Positions 1 to 12,700 of a stretch of DNA of 64,000 nt are shown here, one piece after another. The position numbers and the translations under genes were made by a program. Origin of the DNA: Hydractinia symbiolongicarpus. Taxonomy: Eukaryota > Cnidaria > Hydrozoa > Anthoathecata > Hydractiniidae. Numbering within the stretch: position 1 is the stretch's first letter; every line of letters starts with the position of its first letter. Under the pieces are notes generated by a model that did no database searches, had not been told where the DNA came from, and saw nothing but the letters and a program-made list of their open reading frames with translations. The DNA lies in NCBI RefSeq assembly GCF_029227915.1, contig NC_079875.1:9483001-9547000 (forward strand), read 5' to 3'.

Positions 1-1539
1 GACGTCAGATAATTTTTCTTAAAATTAGTGCTTAACGATGAGTCATTGTGACAACCAAGCGTCGTCATTCCAACAAAAGGAAAAGACAATTTTTTTATTT
101 TGTTCTATGAAAGAAACAATAGTTCCACCGATTCTGTACCAATAAGCAAACTTTTCTGAAGTAATACTTTTTTATAAATTTTGTCAATCCTTTAACCAAC
201 GATGTGCAAAAAGAAACATACAGAACTATTTGTTAGATGTAAAATTATACCATATAACAGCGCAACAATTTACACAATACAAGCTCCAAACACCAGCTGA
301 ATTGTTTTTTAGGTAGGGAAATAAATATCACCAGTATTAATTATTATAATTTAATAGAACTGAAATGTTTTTCTTAACTTCTGTATAGTTCTTAATATGT
401 TTTTTGAAATTTCTGCGTGGTCGTTAAACACTCGTGTCACACTCAGAATACTAAAATACAGCGAAAGCGGTGCAACGGGTGGGTTTTAAAGGTGCGCGTA
501 AACAAAAGACTTTTGAATAGAATTTAAGGTAGCGGTATGGTAAATAATTACTTTTTTTTACATTTTTTTAAGGAACATTTTACTATTCAAACTGTTCTTT
601 CCAGTGAACTAATTTTTATTCCAAAATGTTTCCTCAAAATTGAAGGATTTAGCGTTACAAAATGTTCCACTCCATATTTCTTTGTTCTGGCGATCAAATA
701 TTTCTATGCATAAAGTGAGTTATGACTCACGTTTACTAAAAAAATCTGACGTTTCAGCATTAAGAACTTTCTGTTTACGCCATATTTATGCATAAGGTGT
801 GAAATATAAGCGAGACACAAAGTACTGGGAAAAAAGTTAAATTTTATAATATAGAATTTCGTCATTTTTTATTATTATTATAAGTTTCTTTTTGTAATCG
901 TGAAAATGTCTTCGAAATTGTCAAATTATCGTAGAAATCCATTCAAAACTTCAAGAAAAAAAAAGGTAAAATAAACAATGGATAGTATCGAGGGTGGAAA
1001 TCTTTTTGAAGATGATAATAAAAATGGTAACAAAGTAATCAAATGATTTTTTTTACCAAGAGGTTTCTAGCACAATAGCAATAAAAAGAAAATCGAATTT
1101 TTATTGGTGTTTTCGATCTTTTTTATCTAATATTTACGGCATCTTTTAGTGAAGAAATAAACAGGCTGCCATCGTATCTAGATAAAGTAAAAATTGAATT
1201 ATTTGAAAGAAGTAAACAAGGTGGAAGCTTGTTTATTGAACAAATCAAAACTGCTTACCCTGCATCTCTCATGTTTTTTCCAACTTCTTCTTCCAACGAC
1301 AAAACATTGTCTGGGTTTCCTTTTGGCATTTTTATATTCTTATTATAACAAATATTCTCACAAAACAAAATTGAAAGCTGAATAGAATCGTTTTCTCGAT
1401 TATTACATTTCCTGTTTTTGAACATTTATATTCTCTTTTTCTTCTCATTCTCTTTTCAATTTCTTGTAAACAATCACAGGTCGAAAGAAAAAACTTAAAA
1501 AAATGTTAACGAATATCTCGTTTCCCACTCTTTTTAAAA
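1..1539. other. A/T-rich stretch without a recognised gene
   Basis: I see no convincing coding exon, RNA gene or transposon end here. The short ORF at 1194-1385 is low-complexity in composition, matches nothing I know, and has no duplicate elsewhere in the window. Confidence 0.5.
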
Positions 1540-1840
1540 GGGATCTGTCTCAAAAATACATTAGATGACGTCATGAAACTTTCGTTTTCGACTTCACGAG
1601 TGTTTGACCTCTTTTCGCGTGTCTCATTTTAATTTTTGGTCAGCGGATTTGGATGCAAAAGTGATTGAAAGAAAAAGGAAAAAAAAGGTTTTATTTTTAT
1701 GATCTTATAGATGATTTACGGTGTATTTTCAAAACGATTAAAGTTGAGAAAAAAATGAGATACGCAATATAAATTCAGACTATGCTGAACATGTGGACAT
1801 ATTTTTTTTTGTAAACTTGTAAACTTTTGAGACAAATCCC
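1540..1840. mobile_element. Small inverted-repeat element (MITE-like)
   Basis: The two ends are inverted copies: GGGATCTGTCTCAAAA at 1540 and its near-exact reverse complement TTTTGAGACAAATCCC ending at 1840. The interior of about 270 bp has no ORF, so this is a non-autonomous DNA element. I could not find a clear target-site duplication, so the superfamily is not assigned. Confidence 0.6.
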
Positions 1841-2887
1841 TTCACAATTGGCCACACCCACTTTTTAAGACTTTCGACTATATTTTTTTTCTGTTACAAC
1901 ATTTTAAATATTTTTTCTCATAATATTGTAGAACAAACTTTTGTTAACAAGTACATGTATACTTTTATAATGTTTTTTTAAAAGAAAAGTTGAAAAAAAT
2001 GCTTCATACAGAAGAGGTGTAAATTACTATACCACTACCTTAAATGGACATCGCTTAGATGTACCTTTCTTTCTTCTCAACCCGCCTTTATGCATCTTCC
2101 GCTGACTGGCCGTGATGAAGCAACTTGGACATTTTGGACATTATAGAAGTTATCAACGTTTCATCAGAAGAATAGAGGCAACAAAATATTTTATAACCTT
2201 ACTACTTAAACCGTGAGACATGCATAGGCTCAAAGACAAGCCTTTTTACATTCTGAGATTAAGTCGTACAATAGTCATGCTCATTTATGTACAATTCTAT
2301 ATAAACCCATAACATATACATTTCCACGGTTCATATTGGTATGAATTATAACAAAGTATCATTTTTTGCAGTTTATCGTTTCTATAGTTACTGCAATTCT
2401 GAACTCAGTGTATTTTAAATATTGCCGCATTGAGAGATTCATCCAACAACTATTTATAAACACTGCTTCCATAGACAACTTTCATACTACGAACTTTCCA
2501 AGGTCCATTCGCAAACAAGCACAACGTAGGATTGCAACAGATTAAGGATTTTAGGTTCTTTGGTTAGTTTCGAAATTTACCATATAAGAAATTTGCTGGC
2601 CCGAGCATGATCGATTTTTTCGATTTTTTCTGGTCCTTGCGTGCCTTCGTGCGAATAATGTTTTATGGACTAAGCCGACTTCCATTAGCGCTTTTTTAGC
2701 GTTGCTCACGGTGCGCATAAACGGAACGTTTTGTAGCCTGAACGTTGTTAACTTTTGGTAAGAAAAACACTTTTTTAAATTCGATGCAATGACGATAATG
2801 TCCGGGAAGAATCATACAAAAAAGAACTTTAAAAAGCAGCATTCATAAAATCAGAAATCAACATGTACAGTCTAGCCTGTACTCCAT
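1841..2887. other. Intergenic, nothing recognised
   Basis: About 1 kb of A/T-rich DNA between the MITE and the first copy of the secreted-protein family. I see no coding segment, RNA gene or transposon terminus. The region near 2590-2750 is somewhat richer in G+C but has no motif I can name. Confidence 0.4.
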
Positions 2888-3539
2888 TTAATACTCGCTT
2901 TGAAACATGATCGTTGTCAAGCGTTTGCTGCACGTCCCTATCCTCTTGTACGCCCACCACAAGTCCCCAATCAAGTCTTCGGTTTCAATTCGAACGTGAA
3001 GATCACTTAAGAACTTGATAGTTTGAATTATCTGCTGTTTTACAGCTCTTAGCTTCAGAGTTGCGATAGCAGGATTCAACACTCTATGTAGAAATATGGA
3101 TCCGTGTTATGTCTAACACTCTCTATCTTAATGTTCCCCCTATTACGAAAAAGTACTTTACTTTTTGTCAACTTTTCTTCCTGTATCATCATCATAACCA
3201 GTATAATTTTGTTAGTTTATACCTCACAACAAAAAGTTTACCTTTGACAGTCAATGATTACGAGAAAGATAGAAACTTACATTGAATGATGTTGTTGCGA
3301 ACCACGATATTGTCACTTGCTTGTGACAGTAACAAAGAAATTTCAGCATCTTGCAGTTTTGTAGGAACAGCGAAGATGTTAGTACAATTAAGCGTTTGTG
3401 CATGTGATACTATACAAAAAATAAGACTTTGTTAAAGAATTGTATAGTTTATTTAGTAATTGACAATGTTAATGTAAATCAACATGCCTGCTAACAAACA
3501 TAGCAGTGTAAAGCAGATGAATAAATCAATTCGATGCAT
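2888..3539 (-). pseudogene. Secreted four-Cys family, copy 1 (decayed)
   Basis: Exon 1 is 3539-3488 and encodes a hydrophobic leader. Exon 2 is 3409-3281, with LNCTNIF followed by a diverged second half in which the second family cysteine is replaced by Arg (IVVRNN). Exon 3 starts at 3081 and keeps LNPAIATLKL, then loses the family frame after RIE because of a 7-nt deletion, so RRLDCGL and the C-terminus are out of frame and a stop arrives at 2888. Exon 1 ends at a GC rather than a GT donor. Together these say the copy no longer makes the family protein. It is the most diverged minus-strand copy and has no clear duplicate of its flanks. Confidence 0.75.
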
Positions 3540-4066
3540 GGTGGATTTCCTGTCTTTCTTTGTCAAAATGGAAATAGTCTAAAAAAAATTAAGTCAATAA
3601 CCATTTTAATCGTTAGGTAACACAATATCTGATATTTATATCTTTTACGCTACAAAAAATAATTTACAATAGAGAATATTAAAGAGCTCACTTACTGCTG
3701 CGCTTTCTTCAAAAATATTGTATTAAAAACTTAGTCAGTGTTTTATGGTGTGTTACGATTAATAAAGAGGAAAAAATGAATCCCTTAAAATTTTTGCAAG
3801 TTATGTTTGTTTTATCGCAACAATTTTTACTTAATTTTTAAATCTTATCAGACAAAACCACATAAAAGCTGGATGCTTCATCTAGGCAACTGATATTTCT
3901 GCCGGTGATAAGTGCATGTTAGATTAGGTTGTGCAGGTTAGATTAGCACATTATTTAGGTGTTACATAATCCAAACAACATTTAAGATTAAAGGTGCAAT
4001 TTTTAGAAAAAGTACAGCTAGGCTACTTTAATCATTTGTATTTGCGAAAGGCGTTTTAAGCATGTT
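3540..4066. other. Upstream region of copy 1
   Basis: A/T-rich sequence upstream (on the minus strand) of copy 1. A TATA box as clear as those of the intact copies is not obvious here. No other gene is visible. Confidence 0.35.
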
Positions 4067-4070
4067 TTAA

Positions 4071-4798
4071 CCCTATTCGGTCCGGGGTTTTTTGAACATA
4101 TTATGACCAGGGGGGGGGGGGGGGGCGGATTCCGCCCCCCCCCCTCAATAACTTTTCATAAGATTGTTCAAATTGAATCAAACTTGGCACACTTACAGTA
4201 CGTCATAAAAGGAACAAAATGGCGGCAATAAATTTTTGCTTGCGTCAGCACATTTTCTGTGACGTCACCAGAAGCTTGAAAATTGTTAAAAATGCCACTA
4301 TCTGCTTAAAATATAGTTACTTTTGTTCTAGAGCGAATTTTTACATTCTGTTTAAAGTTTCTGAAAGCTAAATAAAATTTGGATCGGATAAAAAATTGCC
4401 AAAAATTGCCAAAAATCCGTTTTTTTCCGATTTTCGGGTAAAATCCGACAAAATCGGGAAATCGGATTAGTCACGTGTCAAAATTATTCAAAATGATTCT
4501 TCTTGATGAAACAAAGTTGTGTTGCAAGTTTCAAGTACTAAGGATAATCCTAACAGGAGTTTTTACATTTTCCCCATTATAAGGATTTCATAGAGATATT
4601 AGGGGTAGTTTCGAGTAATGGCCAATATCAAAGCCTCTGAAAGGTATGGGACCTAAAAATTTAGCATGCAGGTGTGTAATAGATAAATGTTGAAACTCAG
4701 TAAGTATCATAGCCATATAAGAAAGCAATCAGGAGTTATTAAAAAAACCGTCAGGGGGGGGCGGAATTCCCCCCCCCCCCCCCCCGGACCGAATAGGG
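4071..4798. mobile_element. PiggyBac-type MITE, complete
   Basis: The element is flanked by TTAA at 4067-4070 and 4799-4802. It begins CCCTATTCGGTCC and ends with the inverted copy GGACCGAATAGGG. TTAA targets with CCCT...AGGG termini are the signature of the piggyBac superfamily. There is no transposase ORF. Just inside the ends lie long runs of G (near 4110) and C (near 4130 and 4770), which pair with each other. Related copies lie at 55927 (inverted, truncated) and 63010-63610. Confidence 0.85.
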
Positions 4799-4802
4799 TT
4801 AA

Positions 4803-5931
4803 GGCAAAATAAAACGTTTACCTATATCTTTTATTTTTTATTGTTTAAGCTTTCAGATTTTTATCTGCTAATTTCTATCTGTTATCTATAAAATACTGTG
4901 CATGTACATGCACATATACAATTCAACGTTTAGTCTAAGTTATACAAATTCGTTTGTAAATTAATGAAATTGAGTTGTTTTTTTAACCTTACAGATACTT
5001 AAAAAAAGGAAGTAATTTTATCCAGTGATATCAATGTCAATAAGATTGAGTTTAAAAAGTTAAAGTTAGTTTGGAATTTGGCTTGAAAAAAGGTTGTCAA
5101 AAGCTGTGGTGAATTATACTCCGTGAATCTTTCATTTTATTATATTTTATTTACTTTTAGTCTGTATAATATTTCTAATCATTTAAAGTGCTGAAGTGCA
5201 GAATAATATTTGGAAGCGGACACGACAGGGAAAATTATTTCAGGGGAGTCTAAAAACATAAAATAGTTTTGAATTATTAAATTTTAAACTTGATTTCTGT
5301 TTTCTGATAAGCACACTATTGAGATTATGTACAGCGTAATAATAAAGAGTGTGATAATTATGTCCTTTACCTGTGATAATTTTTCCCCTACACACAGAAA
5401 TGGAACATCTCTGTGAAGTTTCATAATTGTTATCAAAACAGAGTTTGATTTCGTTTTTCATGTAGAAACACGTAGCCACAAAACATCTTAACTTTTTTTG
5501 TTATTTACACACTGTAAAAAATAGGAAATATTATAATCGCCTTAATAACCGTGTAAAGAATCATTATTATTCTAAAATTAAATCGCTTTGTTCAGTTTTT
5601 TCACGTGTCTATTAGTTATTCTGAATGAAGAAAAGAGCATCAGCTAATCTTCTATATCTTTCTCTATTTTATATTCTGTTTCATCATGGCAAATATAATT
5701 TGTGCCATGACTTGTACAAAAGATAAGAAAATGATAGAAAGAAAAAAACAATTCATATGTATTTAGTGACACCTATTTCAGAAGTGTTCAAGTAATTGCT
5801 CTAATCAACAGTCAAGAAAATGAAAGTCTATTTTGAACAATTATTTCTGGAAAAATATCATACTTTTAAAAACAAATATTAGCAAGAAAAGTAATACAAT
5901 AAATATAATAACTATAATGTAATATTTATAA
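4803..5931. other. Intergenic, nothing recognised
   Basis: No supported gene. The 79-codon ORF at 5240-5479 on the minus strand has no known motif and no duplicate in the window, and is probably chance. Confidence 0.4.
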
Positions 5932-6402
5932 CTAGTCGATGGAGCCCGTGGAAAAATCCACTTAGGCAGGAGGACAATGTAAAAATTGGTTATTATAGAC
6001 TTTTTGCTGATGTTAGCAGTGCATATGGAAAAACAAATTGACGAAATTCAGTTTACTCGTTGCGTCCTATTGTGTAGAGCTTAAACTGCTGATCTAGAAA
6101 ATGTACATGATTATGTGCTTTTGATGGGCGGTTAATTAATGAGATATAAGGGTTTAAATATTTGCTGACGTCAGCAATGGCCCGTGAAGACACAAATTTT
6201 TTTTTAGGAAATTTGTATACTTTTTGCCTTCATAGTATAGATCTTGAAACGCTGATCAAGAATATGTATAGGATCATGAACCAAAATAGTCCCAGGTGGT
6301 CCCTACTTAACCACACGGTGAAAAATCATTGGCGATACCACCTTGTTTCCAAGTTATCTGGCCTCAAAGTTTTAAGTGCACTGTAACGGCTTCGTTAATT
6401 TA
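5932..6402 (-). mobile_element. Helitron family B, reversed copy (3' part)
   Basis: On the minus strand the element ends in a short hairpin (GTGGATTTTTCCAC) followed by GGGC and, ten bases on, CTAG, then a T. This is the form of a Helitron 3' terminus. The interior, including GCTGACGTCAGCAATGG and the run near 6330-6390, matches the complete family B element at 15355-16095 in reverse. It has no coding capacity and is non-autonomous. Confidence 0.7.
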
Positions 6403-6600
6403 ATCTTATATAATAATACGCCAGTTCCGTGTCTCTGTGACAGGCGAAGTGGAAGTGGTCATTTTCCTTTGATGTTGCCGAAATATGCATGTCTTATATG
6501 TTAAATGTTTTGACGTTTTTGACGTTTTTGACGTTAAAGTAGTGTTATTGACGTCGCACCGTAACGTCAAAAAATTTAACATACAAATTTAACATTGGCT
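6403..6600. mobile_element. Chimeric Helitron B end piece
   Basis: Immediately after the reversed copy comes a plus-oriented family B 5' end (TATATAATAATACGCC, then GTGTCTCTGTGACAGGC). At about 6515 the sequence switches back to reverse-oriented family B interior (GACGTTAAAGTAGTGTTATT). Either the terminal 110 bp was inverted in place or a second element's 5' end was inserted. Confidence 0.55.
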
Positions 6601-8231
6601 GATAGTAACGCCAACATATTCATGATGTGATGATGCTGAATGGCGAACTTGAAACATCTGGGGAAATTGGTCTATGCCCTTAGTTAAAAACATCAGTACC
6701 GGACTTCCAGAGTGAGTTTGGCAGGGAAGTATCACAAGGTGAAACAACAAAGACATCTCGTTGTTTTGATTTGCCTTGGACAAAACCAGACTTTTTGTAA
6801 GTTGAAATTAGTGTTCATTATTTGCCTGTAATTATAGAGAGCATTAATCTCAAACATTCTTCACCGCCAGTAGAGTCAGCAGGTATGATAATATTTTCTT
6901 TAAAGCTTCGGATGACATATCTATCTCTGTCAACAATTTTCTGATTACATACCCTCTTGTCAGTTAGTCTGGGTTGACCTACATCTGCAACTTTTAAAAC
7001 TCATACCGTTTTCACTTTTTACGTTCTTCATTCTTGGTATTTTTGAACTCGTTTGGTGCATTGAAACAGCAACATGCATTTGCACAATTAAAAGCAGTGG
7101 AAAGTTCACCCCCTGCTTGGTGCAACTTAAGTTCGAGTAACTTCCATTCTGATACATCACTCCAATCTATAAAATATTCATTGTTACAGTGATCTCAAAC
7201 GTGGATTCCACACTTTTTTCCAGCAGGCCCTACAATTTTTAGTTTTTTCCATTCTCCATCAGGACATTTATATTGCACTGTTTGTTTTCGCTTTGGGAGG
7301 GACATCTGAAACCTAGCAACAGGACCAGATTCTTGTTGTTGGGCGGAGTTTTCTGGTTATTGAGTGGCAACATGTTCATTAGCATGTTGCACTTCCTGTT
7401 CAACTTCTTCTTCTACAAATTATTGCTGCTTTTATTGCGATGTCTGATTTCGAGAAATATTTGGTTGACAATTTCCCATTGGTTGTAGTAAGGATTCTTG
7501 CTGGGATAAGGGGTGTCTATTTTCAGTAACAAGCTATAAGCGACATGTATGAACACAACGAAAAACTCTGACATGATAAATGATTACAACTTTAAAATCT
7601 GCTCCAATGACAGGAACAGGTCCTGGCCTCCGCCTATCATCTGGTAGCTTATAGAGGATTAGGTTACCAGGTTGACAGAAGATATCTGCAGGATGTTTTA
7701 ATGCCTTGCGAAGCTTTGAGCTTGTTTCTGCTCGCACAAAAGCTTCTTTGGCTGCACCAATGGCATTGAGATGCTGGACTATTACAGAGTTGATAATAAT
7801 GCCTTCCAAGGCCGGTAGCTAATCATGGAAATCTGATGGCAATATTGGATTTTGCCCTGTTACAGATATGGCATACTGCAATGGCAGTGATTCAGAAAAC
7901 TTTGGGTGATCTGCCAGCATTTTCTGCATCATTATATCTACCGTTGTGGCGTTGCGTTCATTCAGACCATTTGTCGAAGGAATATACGTAGTAGTGTGCC
8001 TGATGTGTATTTGAAATTGATTATTAAGTTCTCATATTTCATCCTTTGCAAATTCTCTTCCATTATCCATGTAAAAAGATTTACCTGCTTCATATATGGG
8101 CAACCAAAGTTCTATAATCTTTACACTTGTGTATTTTGTAACCATATCGATTAGGTAAATTATCCATTTACCCTTCCTTTCTTGTTGATCAATTCTAAAT
8201 ATTTTATGAAACACCTCGCTTTGGAATATTC
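6589..8231 (-). mobile_element. Ty1/Copia-type pol remnant (integrase to RT)
   Basis: Reading the minus strand from 8214 down, I see an integrase core (LIDMVTKYTS, then MDNGREFAKDE, then YIPSTNGLNERN), and near 7809 the integrase C-terminal part (LPALEGIII, LNAIGAAKEAF, ending VFRCVHTCRL). Near 7290-7160 a linker carries VQYKCPDGEWKK, followed near 6880-6700 by the start of reverse transcriptase (ECLRLMLS, GFVQGKSKQRDVFVV). Integrase before reverse transcriptase is the Copia order. Several frameshifts and stops break it, and no LTR, gag or RT active site is visible, so it is a dead fragment. Confidence 0.75.
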
Positions 8232-8913
8232 GGTTTGTACCGCTTAAACACCAGACAATTTTGAGAATATTTATGCAGACTGTCCAAAAATTCTTGGTAA
8301 AGACTTATCGAGGGTACTGAGATATTTATTTAGAAACTAAAAAGGGAAGATGACAAAATTGGCTTTGCAAGTGTTTGAATTCTCATGTTTGGACAATTCA
8401 CCTAAAGAAAACATTGCATCCAGTATTTCAACAGGAAAGTTAATGTTAATAATTCCTTAAAATGCTACCTGGCTGCAAGATTAATACAACTCGAACAATT
8501 CTTTATTTTACACGTTATTTTAATTACGAAAATGCATTCAAATAACCTCAATAGTCACAGATAAAATTAAAGATCATTTTTTTCTTTTTTTAAATTTCAG
8601 AAATTGCATTACAAAACATGACGCTAAATGGTCGCACAAGTAATGCCTTAGGCAAGAGCATTTTTTGATCAGGAATTTTTTACCTTCCGGGTTAGGTACT
8701 ATTTAATTGACAGTTTATGTAACTTTAGTTTATGTAACAGCAACGTCCATTCGCATTCTATCACCTTACAGTTTTAGTCATATCGAAGTCCTTATGAGCA
8801 ATACTTTTGTTTTTTGTTCATGTCAAAGGAGAAAAAATATTAAAAGTGTAACAGTATTTTCATTTTTCAACTCAAAAAAAGAGTATCCGATAACAAATTA
8901 CAATTTATACTAT
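8232..8913. other. Non-coding; possible upstream pol debris
   Basis: The first 200 bases may be decayed sequence upstream of the integrase core, but I cannot align it with confidence. The rest, to the stop of copy 2, shows no gene. Confidence 0.3.
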
Positions 8914-9588
8914 TCAGCGAATTCCGGGTGTAAAAATAGCTTGAAAACGGGCCTTGATAACTGTAAGTCTCGCCTTTACGCCATTTAAGACTCTTTTTAA
9001 AACTTGATCGTTACCCAGCATATGATTTGAACTTCTAGCCTCTTGTACGCTCACTGCAAGTCCACAATCAAATCGCCAGTTCATGATTGCTAGTCGAGTG
9101 TGGAGAAGATCCAATAACTTGCATGTTTTATTTATCTGCTTCTGTACACCCGCTAACTTAAGTCTTGCAATGGCGTCATTCAGTACTATATTTTAAAGCA
9201 TACGTTATTTTTACATTTTTGCTGGGGTAGATAAATTATTTTCAAAGCCGTAATATGAAAAATTAAATAAGATATTTGATTATTTCTTAAATAATTACAG
9301 CGAATATTAAATTTAAACTAACTTACATGAGATAATGTTGTTACAAACCAAGATATTTTCATTTGCGCTTGACAGTATCAAGTAAGTTTCAGCATCTTGT
9401 TGTTTGGAACAGCCGGAATGTTGGTGCAATTAAGATTTTGTTCATATGACACTATAAAAAAGGTAAGATAAAATGCACATATTCAATGAACAAAATTATA
9501 TTGCATTATTGCCGTGTTGCAAGAAGGTCAATATACATGATACCAGCCATAGAAATGCGCAGCAGATCGATAAAGCCGTCTTATGCAT
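8914..9588 (-). pseudogene. Secreted four-Cys family, copy 2 (exon 2 frameshift)
   Basis: Exon 1 is 9588-9537 (leader, 52 nt). Exon 2 is 9451-9327 and keeps LNCTNIPAVP and SANENI, but is 125 nt instead of 129. Four bases are missing after the VP codons and shift the frame. Exon 3 is 9185-8914, the full 272 nt, and would read through QINKTCKLL, FDCGLAVSVQEA and the C-terminus without a stop. All splice sites are GT-AG. A TATA box lies at 9786-9793. The copy is thus one short deletion away from intact, and a sequencing error or allele difference is possible. Its flanks match those of copy 4, so the two arose by block duplication. Confidence 0.75.
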
Positions 9589-9785
9589 GATTGATGCTTG
9601 GAATATATTTTATATATTAAAGTGGACAACGTGACCCTAAAAAAGGTTATTAAGAGTAAACTCTACAGCACTATAAGTTTTTTTCTTGGATACTACTCTA
9701 TATTATTAGGAGTTTTTAACATTCGCACATACCTGACTTCTGCGATGTCTTTAGAACGATTGTAAATTAAATCATCAAGCTTGTA

Positions 9786-9793
9786 CTTTTATA
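9786..9793 (-). promoter_or_regulatory. TATA box of copy 2
   Basis: TATAAAAG on the minus strand lies about 50 bases upstream of a leader-exon donor near 9733, the same layout as in the intact copies. Confidence 0.6.
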
Positions 9794-9799
9794 CTGTTT

Positions 9800-12700
9800 T
9801 CAAAATAATTAAAAAAAAAACTAATTATTAAAAAAAAATTGCAAATCGTGATTGCTTTGCATTTTTAATATTTTCTGATATTAATAGGCGAGAATAAATC
9901 AGAAGCTTCACAACAAAGCCATTTAAAAATGGATGCATTAACAAAACAGTTGATTTAAAGTTCGGAGAAAGTGATTGTCGATATCAATTATGTGTTATGT
10001 AGGTTAAACTGCCCCTAAGCAATGCATACTTAAAGTTAGATTAGATTTTATCTGTATTAAATCAATTCTTAGTACGAGTCATATAATCAAAGATCTTGCA
10101 TAGTGACTGTCGCATAAGTTTGTATATTAATTGATGTCATTCCTATTTTATTTTAGATTTCGGGTACTTTATTTACAATACCCTGTATATGGACTTGTTT
10201 CCCTCAAAAGTTAGTTGTATCGATCGAAATGCAGCTAGAATTTCAATTCGATGATTAATGTTAGCAGTTTTTTTAATGATTTAGGTTTAGACGGATTTTT
10301 TAAAGGTTTAAGGCATGCGGAAATATTACAGTTCATATTTATAAAATGTAGTACAATTTTGTTGCATTTATCTTTCTGTGACTTCTTTATTCATGTTTCG
10401 ATGTATTGATATTGATGGCGAAGTGTGCAGGAGAAGGAAAATCTGAATATTTAGGAAGTATGAAATTAATTATTTTCTCCCAATTCAACTTATGTGTCTG
10501 TCCTGCTGCAAAATTATGCGGTAGCAATATAAGTTTCACCATAATGAATGCAGATTAAATTTGCTGATGCACAGAAAAACTACAATATTACAATACGCTT
10601 TGTATTTTAAAATTAAACAAAATAGAAAATGGCTCAGACCGCATACTTAATAAGCAAGGTAGTTAGTAAACAATTTCATTTCTTAAAATAGAATTACGTT
10701 CTTCAGGGTTGTTCAGTATCACTTAACCTTTTGTTATTGAAAGACGAGTGAAATTTTAGTTTAAAAGAAATACGAAGTTGAAATAAAGTAATAATTGTTT
10801 TCAATTCCACTCTTCTAAAAGGCTTTTATGAGCAACTTTTTTATGTATGTGTCCTTGGACTTCGCAATTAATAATTAATTAACATCAGATGTAGTGGGGG
10901 AAAATTAAAAACAACATTTATTTTGTTTAATAAGTTAATGTGAAAAGTTTTGCTGTCATGGCATTTTTTCTTGCTTTAATTTTCCTTCTTTAAGGAGAAG
11001 CACCTTTCCACTTGCCAACTCCTCCTGCTTGGAATGGGTTACACTTCTATGAGATTTTAATATAAAAAGCAGGCCAGTACGCGGTTTTTCTTTCTTTTTT
11101 TTCATTCTGCTGCTTCATCCTATAGCAACTTAAAATAATAAGTTGCAGCAAAGTCAAAGTAGTCAAATAATGAAAAAAATTTATGTGTATCAAGCTTTGT
11201 TTAAGAAAGGTTTATAGTTGCATTAATATTTTTTGCAATGACGAAATAGAAAAAAGGAATAAATAGAAATTTTTTAAATTTCAAACCACTTATTTCAAAG
11301 AAATATAACTATAGAAACAACCAAACAAATTTCATTGGAATTTCATTTAAGTCTACAGAAATTATACGAAAGATTACTTTTAAAATTTTAAAATTTTCTT
11401 TAAAATTGCACGTGCAACAATTAACCTCTCATAATGTTAAAGTGGACAAGAATATAAGTTTCTAAATTGACAGCAAATATTTACCTTACGTGGTCTTAAG
11501 TTAAAAATGCTTATGGTGATCTTCCAACTTTAGTAACAATCATGTTGCATAGGCTCGTTAATGTAGTCGAGATATGTAACACTGTAGTGTTAATGCATAC
11601 TCAACGTTCAGTTAGTGTAAATTTACTAATTGTTCAGAATTTCAATTAATCTCTCTACCACTATTATTAATTTTTTTTGAAACAACGGCCCTACCCTACC
11701 ATCCTGCAATTTCATCTATCATGTCATAATTTATTGAAATAAAATTGTATATCATCAGACAAGAAGGAAAAAAAACAAAGAATAATCTTGCATTACAGTG
11801 AGATTTCATTGAACTGTGAAGCCTTCTATTGTTCCAGCCCTGATCCAATTCTTAATGTTTAATACATTGCCCACACTCTCTTTACCCATTTGTTCCAGCC
11901 ATCCCAACAAAACAATAAAAAGATTTAACAAGTGTTAGTTGAGGGTAAAATTTAATCAGCAATTGCACAAAAAGGTTGTATAACTTTGTCAATAATATTA
12001 TATTTATGGTAAATGAATTTTAAGTAAAAAATTAAATGGTCTAAAGGTTTAAATATTCGTAGTAGGTGGATAGCCAGCTAACCATTTCTATTCATTGTTT
12101 TGTCATTTTCTAAGTTATATTAAGAAGTTATGAGTTGATACAAAAAGTTAAGATGAATGTAAATGTATTTCTCTTAAGGGTAAATAAAACTTCCTATTAA
12201 AAGCGCTTTTCATTTCCTTGTAAATAAAGTTAGTTTTCACTGCTGTGAACCCACTAGTCTTTACCAATTTTTCGGAGAAAATTTCTAGGTGGTTGTTGTT
12301 GTCGGAAGTAACGCGCAATGTCTTCTACAATTTGTTGTAGACAGTACCCAGCATAAAACATGAAAAAAACAGTTAGGTCATTAGTCATAAACTTTGTCAT
12401 TTCCTAGACGCCACACATTAACTTCGAACTTGACATAGAGAATACAAGTTTTCACTTAAGACTTTATCTAGAATCGTCTCTTCAAAGCATACCAGGTTAT
12501 AGTTTTTGTTTAGCTTTTAATTTGTTGCAGAACAAATAGGATATTTTCTTTAAAATATCTCCGAAATTTAGTTTGATTTATTAATTTCAATATTGGGTTT
12601 ATTATTTTCTTTGAATATATACTTGTTTACTTCCTAATATAGATTTTTAGCTGCAAATGACAACAAAGCAGTTACTGTCTGGTAATTTAATTGTCAGTCT

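Noticed and set aside
5240-5479. 79-codon minus ORF with several cysteines
   Set aside because: No leader, no family motif and no second copy; likely chance.
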